Of a stretch of 21,398 nt of DNA, positions 7,450 through 15,021 are shown in pieces. Under the pieces are notes generated by a model that saw only the letters and a program-made list of their open reading frames with translations, made no database searches and was not told the DNA's origin. The translations under genes were made by a program, and so were the position numbers. Position 1 is the first letter of the stretch; the number at the start of each line of letters is the position of its first letter. The stretch is from JAJPXI01 sp051867655 (GTDB lineage Bacteria; Bacillota; Clostridia; Oscillospirales; Oscillospiraceae): assembly GCA_051867655.1 (NCBI GenBank), contig JBJDYV010000005.1, positions 1 to 21,398 of the forward strand, written 5' to 3'.

Positions 7450-8457
7450 ATGAAGAACAATTATCCCTTTACAGCCATCGTGGGCCAGGAGCAGATGAAG
7501 CTGGCCCTGATCCTAAACCTGATCAATCCGGCTTTGGGCGGCGTCCTGATCCGGGGGGAAAAGGGGACGGCGAAATCCACCGCCGTCCGCGGCCTGACCG
7601 ATCTGCTGGAGCGGGTGGAGGTGGTGGAGGGCTGCCCCTTCCACTGCCGTCCCGACAGTGAAAACCTCTGCGATGCCTGCCGTGAAAAGGCGGGACACTT
7701 TAAGACCGTCTCCTATACCCGCCGGGTGGTAGAGCTTCCGGTCAGCTCCACGGAGGACCGCGTGGTGGGCTCCCTCAATATGGAGCAGGCCATCAAAAAG
7801 GGCGAAAAGGTCTTTGAACCCGGCCTGCTGGCCCAGGCCAACGGCAACATCCTGTACGTGGACGAGATCAACCTTCTGGACGACCACATCGTGGACGTCC
7901 TGCTGGACAGCGCCGCTATGGGGGTCAACACCGTGGAGCGGGAAGGCGTCAGCTATTCCCACCCGGCCCGTTTCGTTCTGGTGGGTACCATGAACCCGGA
8001 GGAGGGCGACCTGCGGCCCCAGCTGCTGGACCGGTTCGGCCTGGTGGTGGAGATCCGGGGTGAGCAGGACCTCTCCCTGCGCAGTGAATTGATCCGCCGC
8101 CGCATGGACTTTGAGAAGGACCCGGAGGGCTTCTGCCGCGGCTGGGAGCGGGAGCAGCAGATCCTGCGCGATCAGGTGGCGGCGGCGCAGAAGCGCCTGA
8201 ACGAGGTCAACATTCCCGAAAGTCTTTACCGGGATGCGGCCAAGATCGGTGTGACGCTGCAGGTGGACGGTCACCGGGCGGATATCACCCTTCTGAAGGC
8301 TGCCTGCACACTGGCCGCTTTTGAAGGAGCGCAGGAAGCCGGGCGGGAGCATCTGATCCGGGTCGCCCCCATGGTCCTGGCGCACCGCATGCGCCGGATG
8401 CCCTTTGACACCACCGACGGCCTGCCCACGGACTGGGAGAGTATCCTCCATGACTGA
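7450..8457 (+). CDS. Class I chelatase AAA+ ATPase subunit (BchI/ChlI-like)
   Basis: This 335-residue protein is the small motor subunit of a Mg/Co-chelatase-type complex. Walker A is GEKGTAKST at 36-44, Walker B is ILYVDE at 134-139, sensor-type MNPEEGDLRPQLLDRFGL is at 181-198, and HRADI near 276 supplies the sensor-2 arginine region. Four cysteines (C62, C66, C74, C77), shared in spacing with many ChlI proteins, may bind zinc or act as a redox switch. In the family, I subunits form hexameric rings that stack on D rings and drive the H/CobN subunit by ATP hydrolysis. Only one I gene serves three large subunits here. The D gene overlaps its end by 8 bases. The family is clear; naming it for magnesium or cobalt would be a guess. 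Confidence 0.92.
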   Translation: MKNNYPFTAIVGQEQMKLALILNLINPALGGVLIRGEKGTAKSTAVRGLTDLLERVEVVEGCPFHCRPDSENLCDACREKAGHFKTVSYTRRVVELPVSSTEDRVVGSLNMEQAIKKGEKVFEPGLLAQANGNILYVDEINLLDDHIVDVLLDSAAMGVNTVEREGVSYSHPARFVLVGTMNPEEGDLRPQLLDRFGLVVEIRGEQDLSLRSELIRRRMDFEKDPEGFCRGWEREQQILRDQVAAAQKRLNEVNIPESLYRDAAKIGVTLQVDGHRADITLLKAACTLAAFEGAQEAGREHLIRVAPMVLAHRMRRMPFDTTDGLPTDWESILHD

Positions 8458-10357
8458 TCTCAGATACCCGTTTGCCGCCATCGTCGGCCAGGAGCAGGTG
8501 AAAAAAGCGCTGCTGTACAATCTGATCGAGCCGCGCATCGGCGGCGTTCTGCTGTGCGGGGAGAAGGGAACGGCCAAATCCACCATCGTCCGCGGCATGG
8601 CTGCCCTGACCGACCAGGCAGTGGTGGACCTGCCCCTGAGCATCACGGAGGATATGCTGGTGGGCGCCATCGACTTTGAACGCGCGGTCAAGGAAGGGGT
8701 GCGGGCCTTTTCCGGCGGCGTGCTGGAGCGGGCCGACGGCAATATCCTCTACGTGGACGAGGTGAACCTGCTGCCGGACAGCATCGTCAGCACCCTGATC
8801 TGCGCTGCCGCCAGCGGGGAGAATCTGGTGGAGCGGGAGGGCATTTCCTTCCGCCACGCCTGCCGGTTCGTTCTGGTTGGCACCATGAACCCAGAGGAGG
8901 GCAAGCTGCGCCCCCAGTTTCTGGACCGGTTTGGACTTTATGTAGATGTAGCCGGGGAAGCGGATTTAAACCGGCGCACGGAGATCATCCGCCGCCGCAT
9001 GGATTATGAGCGGGACCCCGCCGCGTTTTGCGAAAAGTGGCGTGGCGAGAGCGACGCGCTCCGCCGACGCATCGCCCGGGCCAGAGCATTGGTGGAAGAT
9101 GTGACGGTGGACGAGGACATCCGCCTCCTGGCGGGCCGATATGCCCAGCAGGCGGGGACGGAGGGAAACCGCTGCGAGGTGGTGCTGATCCGCACCGCCG
9201 CCGCTGTTGCGGCCTGGGACGGCAGGGACTATGTCAAGGCGGAGGACCTGAAGGAAGCGGCTGTCTATGTGCTGCCCCACCGCCGGCGGCAGGAGCCGCC
9301 CGCCCCGGAAGAAACCCAGCCCCCGCAGCCGCCCGAGCGGCAGGAGGACCCGGAACCGGAGCCCCGGGAAGAAAAAGACGAGCCGCAGAGCCCTCCGGAA
9401 CCGGAGCAGAACTGCGAGGAGCAGGAGGGAAACGACGGGCAGGAGGTGGACACTCCTCCGCCGGAGAGGGGGCAGAGCGGCGGTTCCGACGAAGAACAGC
9501 TGGTGGAGGGGGAAGAGGTCGCCCTTCTCTCCCTGATCCCGCCACTGCCCCGGGACCGCCTGCTGCGCCAGGGGAGCGGCCGCCGCAGCAAGACCAAGAG
9601 CGGCGCGAATAAGGGGCGGTACGCCGCCTTTACCGGCCATCCCACGCCCCGGCAGCACGATCTGGCGCTGGACGCCACCCTGCGGGTGGCCGCCCCATAC
9701 CAGAGCCTGCGGGATCACACCGACTGCGCCGTTGCGCTGACCGACCAGGACCTGCGCTTCAAGGTGCGGGAAGACCACGTGGGCGCGACGATCGTGTTCG
9801 CCGTGGACGCCAGCGGCTCCATGGGTGCACAGAAGCGGATGAAGGCGGCGAAGGAGGCCATCCTGTCCATGCTGCTGGACTCCTACCAGAAGCGGGACCG
9901 CATCGGTCTGGTGGCCTTCCGGAAGGAGGGTGCGCAGACTCTGCTGGACATCACCGCCAGCGTTGACCTGGCCCAGAAGAAGCTGCAGCAGCTTCCCACG
10001 GGCGGGCGCACGCCGCTGGCCGCGGGCCTGTACCAGTCCTGGCAGCTTTTGAAGGCCCGGAGGCTGAAGGACCCGGAGCTGCTGCCCATGCTGGTGCTGG
10101 TCACCGATGGGCGGGCCAACCGTTCTCTCTGGACGGAAGACCCGGTCGCCGACGCCCTGCGGGCGGCGGAGCTGATCCGGCAGGATCACATCCACACAGT
10201 TGTGGTGGATACGGAAAAGGATTTTATTTCTCTGCACATCGCCCGGCAGCTGGCCGATGCGATGGATGCCGTTTATTACAAGGTGGACGAGCTGAAAGCA
10301 GAGCAGATGCAGACCATCGTCAAAAACCGCTCCATCCTGGCAGGCCTGGATGGCTGA
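8450..10357 (+). CDS. Class I chelatase AAA+/VWA subunit (BchD/ChlD-like)
   Basis: This 635-residue protein has three parts. Residues 1-275 form an AAA+ domain closely resembling the upstream I subunit, with intact Walker A GEKGTAKST (37-45) and Walker B ILYVDE (99-104). Residues ~280-360 form a Pro/Glu-rich acidic linker. Residues ~445-635 form a von Willebrand A domain with a complete MIDAS: D453-A-S455-G-S457, a Thr at 521 in TGGRTPL, and D553 in VTDGRAN. In the family, D bridges the ATPase ring and the large chelatase subunit through this integrin-like domain. The start at 8450 overlaps the I gene by 8 bases and gives an N-terminus collinear with I. Retaining Walker A resembles ChlD-type proteins rather than the degenerate AAA+ domain of purple-bacterial BchD. 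Confidence 0.92.
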   Translation: MTDLRYPFAAIVGQEQVKKALLYNLIEPRIGGVLLCGEKGTAKSTIVRGMAALTDQAVVDLPLSITEDMLVGAIDFERAVKEGVRAFSGGVLERADGNILYVDEVNLLPDSIVSTLICAAASGENLVEREGISFRHACRFVLVGTMNPEEGKLRPQFLDRFGLYVDVAGEADLNRRTEIIRRRMDYERDPAAFCEKWRGESDALRRRIARARALVEDVTVDEDIRLLAGRYAQQAGTEGNRCEVVLIRTAAAVAAWDGRDYVKAEDLKEAAVYVLPHRRRQEPPAPEETQPPQPPERQEDPEPEPREEKDEPQSPPEPEQNCEEQEGNDGQEVDTPPPERGQSGGSDEEQLVEGEEVALLSLIPPLPRDRLLRQGSGRRSKTKSGANKGRYAAFTGHPTPRQHDLALDATLRVAAPYQSLRDHTDCAVALTDQDLRFKVREDHVGATIVFAVDASGSMGAQKRMKAAKEAILSMLLDSYQKRDRIGLVAFRKEGAQTLLDITASVDLAQKKLQQLPTGGRTPLAAGLYQSWQLLKARRLKDPELLPMLVLVTDGRANRSLWTEDPVADALRAAELIRQDHIHTVVVDTEKDFISLHIARQLADAMDAVYYKVDELKAEQMQTIVKNRSILAGLDG

Positions 10358-10367
10358 AACGTTCCGT

Positions 10368-10374
10368 GAGGAGG
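10368..10374 (+). promoter_or_regulatory. Ribosome binding site of large subunit 2
   Basis: GAGGAGG lies 7 bases before ATG 10382. It sits in the 24-base gap after the D-subunit stop, giving this gene independent strong initiation, unlike large subunit 1. Confidence 0.75.
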
Positions 10375-10381
10375 ACCTGAG

Positions 10382-13300
10382 ATGCGTGCGCTGGTCATTG
10401 GAAACCTGTTGAATACCCCCGCTGTGGCCGCAGCAGCCGGAGAAGAAAACGTGGAGCTGTGCTTTATCACATCGGCCCAGGCCCAAAAGCTGACCGATGC
10501 TATGCCGGGGGAAGCCTTCTCCGCGATCCTGGCGGGGAGCGACCACGGCGGCCACGGGTCCCTGGCGGGCAATCCGCTGCTGGGACGGGACGCGGTGCTG
10601 ATCCCCCTGAGCGGGGAAAACCGTGCCGCCGGGATCGGGACCGTGTCGGCCGCAGAAGCCGAACAGATGAGCGGCTATTTCGCCTATGGCGGGCCGGAAA
10701 ACCTGCGCCATGGGTTCCGGTTCCTGAAAAAGCTTGCCGGGGAGCAGGTGGGCGAGATCCCAGCGCCCCGGCCGCTGCCGCTGGACAGCATCTATACGCC
10801 CGAAGGCCGCTTTTACGACAGCGCGGAAGCCTACTTCCGGGGAGAGGGAAGACGGTACCCGGTCTATGTGGGGATGATTAACTACCGCAGCCGCTGGGCC
10901 AACGGCGACACGGCGGTGGACGAGAGCATCGCCCAAAGCCTGGAACGGCGGGGCATCGGCGTGATCCGGGCCTACACAAACGGGGCTCCGGATCAGGAAC
11001 TGAAAACCCTGCCCTTTGAGCAGGCGGTGGACCGCTTCTTCCGCCTGCGGGGGGAACGGGCCATCGGGCTGCTGATCAATTTTCAATTCTATGGGACACG
11101 GGCGGCGGACGGAAAGGATATGTTCACCCGCGCCGTGGAGTGCTTTGCCGCCTTGGATGTCCCGGTCATTCGCCCTGTGGGACTGGGCCGGAAGACCTTT
11201 GAGCAGTGGAGGGACGCTCCGCAGCCCTATGCCGGGGAACTAGCCAACAACTTTTTAACGCCGGAGCTGCAGGGGATGATCGAACCGGTCCACGTCTCCT
11301 GCGCCGGGGATGACCGCAGCCACCGGCCCATCGCGGAGCGGGTGGAGCGGCTGGCGGACCGTGTGCAAAGCTGGCTGGAGCTGCGGCGCAGACCCAATGG
11401 GGAGAAGCACGTGGCTGTCATGCTGCATAACGCGCCCTGCTCCGGTGTGGAGGCGACGGTGGGCCTTGCCACCGATCTGGACGCCTTTGAAAGCGCCGTC
11501 GCCCTCCTGCGCCGCCTTCAGGCGGAGGGCTGCCGGGTGGAAGGGATCCCGGCGGACGGCCGGGCTCTGAAAGATCTGATTTTTGAAAAGAAAGCGTTTT
11601 CCGATTTCCGTTGGACGGCAGCGGAGGACATCGCCGCCAGCGGCGGCGTCCTCTATGTCATGGACAGCGCGGAATATGAAAGCTATTACGATACATTGTC
11701 CGCCGCGGCGAAAGCGCGGATGGAGGAGACCTGGGGCGCGCCCCCGGGTGAGGCCATGGTGCTGGAGGGAAAGCTGCTCATCACTGGGATCTCCTTCGGC
11801 AATGTGACAGTCATGGTGCAGCCCAAACGGGGCTGCTACGGAGCCAAATGCACCGGCGAGGTGTGCAAGATCCTGCAGGACCCCACTTGCCCGCCCACCC
11901 ATCAGTACCTGGCCACATACTGGTACCTTCAGCACAGGTGGGACGCCTCCGCCGTGATCCACCTGGGCACCCACGGCTCTCTGGAATACCTGCCGGGGAA
12001 AAGCTGCGGCCTCAGCGCCAATTGTTTCCCAGACCTTGCGGTGGGCAGCCTGGTCAACCTGTACCCCTACAACGCCTCAGTGATTTCGCAGGCGCTGACC
12101 GCCAAGCGGAGAAGCTACGCGGTCACGGTCAGCTACCTCCCCGCCCCCGGTAAGGGGCTGTCCCCGGAGCAGCGGGAGCTGGCGGCGCTCATTCGGGATT
12201 ACTTCGCGGCGCAGGAGCAGGCCAGCGGACAGGCGGAGCTGCTGCGGGAGAAGATCGTGCAGGCCGGGGAGAGCTCCTCCGCCGTGCGCTCCGTCCTGGA
12301 GCGGGCAGAGGACTTTGACGCCGCCTGCCGGGAGCTGCAGACTCTCCTGAGCCGGACCGATGAGCGCCGCAAGGGGAGCTGTCTGCGGGCGCTGGGGGCG
12401 CCGCCGGACAGCCAATGGGTCCGGGACTACATTACCGAGCTGTGGCGCGGCGACCCGGAGATCGCCGAACGCTGGCAGGAGATCGAAGACCCGCTGGAGC
12501 GGACCAATGCCATGGACGCGCTGATTGAAGCCGCGCTCAACACCCCGGAGCTGGTCACGGACCCGGCGCTGCAGCCGTTGGTCCGCGATGCGCGGAGCGT
12601 TGCGGCGGGGCTGGGTCAGGCCGGGGCGGAGCTGGACGCTCTGATCCACGCCCTGTCGGGCGGCTACCTTTCGCCGACGCAGGGCGGCGACGCTTCCGCC
12701 GGCGGGCGGGAGATCCTGCCCACGGGCCGGAACATGCACGGGGGCGAGCAGGACCGTGTACCCACGCCGGCTGCATACGAACGGGGCCGCCGCGCGGCGG
12801 AGGATCTGCTGGCCCTGTATCAGAAGGAGGAGGGCAGGCTGCCGGAGAAGGTCGCCATGAATATGACCTCCCTGGACGTGACCCGCACGGGCGGCGAGCA
12901 GCTGAGCCAGCTGCTTTATCTGCTGGGCGTCCGCCCCCGCTGGAGCCCGGCGGGCCGGGTGGAGGGGCTGGAATGCATTCCCCTCGCGGAATTGGGACGG
13001 CCCCGTGTGGACGTGACAGTCCATATTTCATCCGTGCTGCGCGACGCCTGGCCGGCCATCCTGACCCTGATCGACCGGGCGGTGGTGCTGGCGGCCTCCC
13101 AGGAGGAGCCGGAGGAACAGAATTATGTCCGCGCCAACAGCAAGAAAATTTCCGAAGCCGGCGAGGAGGGGACCGGCCGGGTTTTCGGCGGCCAGCCGGG
13201 GACCTACACCTCCGCGGTGGGCCTGGCCCTGAAGGCCAGCGCCTGGAAGAGCGAGGACGACCTGGCCCAATACTTTCTGGACTCTTCCTCCTATCTGTAC

Positions 13301-14011
13301 GGGGAGGAGAAGAATGGTGTCCGCGCGCCCGGCGCCTTTGCCGCCAATGTGCGGCAGGTGGATCTGACCTGCGATATTACCAGCTCCCGCCGCACCGACG
13401 CCATTGCCAGCAGCTACAGCGCCCGGGTGCAGGGCGGGTTCCGCCTGGCGGCCAAGGCTCTCGGAGGGAAAAAAGAGATCCGTCAGTACATGGGCGAGAG
13501 CACGGCGGGGAAAACCGTCCGGGTGGTGTCCATGGCGGACCATGTGGAACGCGCCATCGAGGACACGCTCCTGAATGACATCTGGCGGGAACAGATGATG
13601 GCGGAGGGCTATCAGGGCGCGGCGGACCTGATGTGCCGGATGCAGAATGTGTTTGACACCCAGTGCGTCTGCGGCAACATTCCGGACAGCACCCTGGACG
13701 CCGTCGTTCAGACCTGCCTGCTGGATGAGAATATGCAGCGCTGGTTCCGGGAGAACAATTCCTTCGCACTGGAGGAAGCGGGACGGCGCTTCCTGGAGCT
13801 GAACAGCCGGGGAAAGTGGAACGGGGACCCGGACACCCTGCGGCGGCTCCAGCGCTCCTATCTGAGCGCGGAGGGCGATCTGGAAGACGGACTGACCGGG
13901 CTGGGCGAGATCCAGGCCGGCAATGTGGATATCATCACCCAGGACCAGGTGGAGAGTTGGGGCAAGCGTCTGGAGGAGACGGGAGACCTGATCAAACGAT
14001 GGAGACAGTAA
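10382..14011 (+). CDS. cobN: Class I chelatase large subunit 2 (CobN family, with four-Cys motif)
   Basis: This 1209-residue CobN/BchH-family protein has HLGTHG at 527-532 followed by SLEYLPGKSCGLS, an AKRRSYAVTVSY segment, PTGRN at 780-784 and ELGRPRVDV at 870-878. It differs from its two paralogues. It has four cysteines (C485, C490, C495, C503) in a GCYGAKC..EVCK..DPTC segment just before the core motif, which could hold a metal or Fe-S cluster. The usual SGLFRD block is altered to SSVLRD (883-888), and the block after PTGRN lacks the FDP wording. A ~40-residue tail extends past the usual end. No signal peptide is seen, so it should work in the cytoplasm with the shared I/D pair. The symbol records the family only. 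Its end overlaps the radical SAM gene by 13 bases. Confidence 0.9.
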   Translation: MRALVIGNLLNTPAVAAAAGEENVELCFITSAQAQKLTDAMPGEAFSAILAGSDHGGHGSLAGNPLLGRDAVLIPLSGENRAAGIGTVSAAEAEQMSGYFAYGGPENLRHGFRFLKKLAGEQVGEIPAPRPLPLDSIYTPEGRFYDSAEAYFRGEGRRYPVYVGMINYRSRWANGDTAVDESIAQSLERRGIGVIRAYTNGAPDQELKTLPFEQAVDRFFRLRGERAIGLLINFQFYGTRAADGKDMFTRAVECFAALDVPVIRPVGLGRKTFEQWRDAPQPYAGELANNFLTPELQGMIEPVHVSCAGDDRSHRPIAERVERLADRVQSWLELRRRPNGEKHVAVMLHNAPCSGVEATVGLATDLDAFESAVALLRRLQAEGCRVEGIPADGRALKDLIFEKKAFSDFRWTAAEDIAASGGVLYVMDSAEYESYYDTLSAAAKARMEETWGAPPGEAMVLEGKLLITGISFGNVTVMVQPKRGCYGAKCTGEVCKILQDPTCPPTHQYLATYWYLQHRWDASAVIHLGTHGSLEYLPGKSCGLSANCFPDLAVGSLVNLYPYNASVISQALTAKRRSYAVTVSYLPAPGKGLSPEQRELAALIRDYFAAQEQASGQAELLREKIVQAGESSSAVRSVLERAEDFDAACRELQTLLSRTDERRKGSCLRALGAPPDSQWVRDYITELWRGDPEIAERWQEIEDPLERTNAMDALIEAALNTPELVTDPALQPLVRDARSVAAGLGQAGAELDALIHALSGGYLSPTQGGDASAGGREILPTGRNMHGGEQDRVPTPAAYERGRRAAEDLLALYQKEEGRLPEKVAMNMTSLDVTRTGGEQLSQLLYLLGVRPRWSPAGRVEGLECIPLAELGRPRVDVTVHISSVLRDAWPAILTLIDRAVVLAASQEEPEEQNYVRANSKKISEAGEEGTGRVFGGQPGTYTSAVGLALKASAWKSEDDLAQYFLDSSSYLYGEEKNGVRAPGAFAANVRQVDLTCDITSSRRTDAIASSYSARVQGGFRLAAKALGGKKEIRQYMGESTAGKTVRVVSMADHVERAIEDTLLNDIWREQMMAEGYQGAADLMCRMQNVFDTQCVCGNIPDSTLDAVVQTCLLDENMQRWFRENNSFALEEAGRRFLELNSRGKWNGDPDTLRRLQRSYLSAEGDLEDGLTGLGEIQAGNVDIITQDQVESWGKRLEETGDLIKRWRQ

Positions 14012-15012
14012 AGCTGCTGGTGCTGCGCCTGACGGAGCGCTGCAACCTGCGCTGCGCCTACTGCTATGCGGCCCGGGAGGGCGAGACGCCCTTTGATATG
14101 AACGAGGAGACCGCCCTGCGGGCGGTAGAGCTATGCTGCCCGGCCGGGGGAAGCCTGTGCGTTCAGTTCACGGGCGGCGAGCCTTTGCTGCGGCTGGATC
14201 TGATGGAAGCAGTGGCCCGCTTTGGCCGGGAGAGCGGCAGAAAGCTGACCCTGGCGGTGCAGACCAACGGGACGCTCCTGACGCCGGAGACCTGCCGCCG
14301 GCTGAAGACCCTCCGCTGCGGCGTGGGCGTCAGCCTGGACGGCGTCGGGGCAGCCAACGGCCTGCGGGTCTTCCCGGACGGCACGGCCAGCTTTGACGCG
14401 GCGGCACAGGGGATTCGCAATCTGGGACAGTGCGGACTGCGCTGCGGCCTGACCGCCGTGGTAACGAAGACGAACGCCGCTTGCCTGGGACAGTTGGCCG
14501 ATCTGGCCCTGTACCTGGGAAATGTGGCCGGAGTGGGGCTGGACCTGTTCCGGCCCTTGGGCCGGGGAGCGGAGCAGGACCTGTCCCCCGCGGCGGAGGA
14601 ACTGGAGCTCGGATTGAAAGCCCTGAAAAGAAGAACAGAAGATTTTCAGGCCGCGCATGTGCCGTTCCGCCTGCGGGAGCTGGAACGGCTGCGCAGACGG
14701 CAAAGCCTTTCCGCCTGTGGGGAGACTTACTGCTACGCACAGACCAGCCTGTCCCTGGCCGTTGACGGCCGGGGGGACTGCTGGCCCTGCTCCTCGCTGG
14801 CGGGGCAGAGCGAATTTTTGCTGGGAAATCTCCGGGAAGGTCTCCCGGAGCGAAACCATAGAGCTGATGCGCTTGCCGCTCCGGCGGGGTGCAGAAGCTG
14901 CGATCATTTTTCCCGGTGTCGGGGCGGCTGCCCGGCGGGCAGGGCCGCGGGAAAGGGGCCTGACCGCCTGACCTGCGTGATGCACCGGGTTCTGGCAGAA
15001 GAAAATGAATGA
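13999..15012 (+). CDS. Radical SAM enzyme with SPASM-type C-terminal cluster domain
   Basis: This 337-residue enzyme carries the radical SAM motif C15-NLR-C19-AY-C22 and the SAM-binding GGEP at 59-62. The C-terminal third has a SPASM-like set of cysteines: C240, C245, C261, C264, then CX2CX5CX3C at C298/C301/C307/C311 and C326, enough for auxiliary Fe-S clusters. SPASM/twitch enzymes modify peptides, or act on tetrapyrroles (AhbC, AhbD and NirJ in alternative heme and heme d1 synthesis). No small precursor-peptide gene is visible nearby, and the gene is wedged between two chelatase subunits, so a tetrapyrrole substrate is the more economical inference. It needs anaerobic conditions. ATG 13999 overlaps the upstream stop by 13 bases and places the first Cys 15 residues in, typical for the family. 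Its exact reaction is unknown. Confidence 0.9.
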   Translation: METVKLLVLRLTERCNLRCAYCYAAREGETPFDMNEETALRAVELCCPAGGSLCVQFTGGEPLLRLDLMEAVARFGRESGRKLTLAVQTNGTLLTPETCRRLKTLRCGVGVSLDGVGAANGLRVFPDGTASFDAAAQGIRNLGQCGLRCGLTAVVTKTNAACLGQLADLALYLGNVAGVGLDLFRPLGRGAEQDLSPAAEELELGLKALKRRTEDFQAAHVPFRLRELERLRRRQSLSACGETYCYAQTSLSLAVDGRGDCWPCSSLAGQSEFLLGNLREGLPERNHRADALAAPAGCRSCDHFSRCRGGCPAGRAAGKGPDRLTCVMHRVLAEENE

Positions 15013-15021
15013 GGGACGCCT

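Noticed and set aside
9532..9550. A GCCACTG string resembling the B12 box of cobalamin riboswitches
   Set aside because: It lies within the D subunit coding sequence, and none of the surrounding conserved riboswitch elements is present. A similar reverse-complement string near 14205 is also inside coding sequence.
8966..11086. A 706-codon minus-strand open frame across the D subunit and large subunit 2 start
   Set aside because: It has the same composition artefact, no domain, and runs antisense across two well-supported genes and their ribosome binding site.
13816..13998. N-terminal extension of the radical SAM protein into large subunit 2
   Set aside because: The added residues are a Gly/Arg/Pro-rich shadow of another frame. 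ATG 13999 puts the cluster-binding cysteines at the expected distance from the start.
13999..15021. Short precursor-peptide gene for the radical SAM enzyme (RiPP hypothesis)
   Set aside because: The flanking gaps are -13 and 9 bases, and no small open frame with its own ribosome site is seen next to it. A precursor elsewhere in the genome cannot be excluded.
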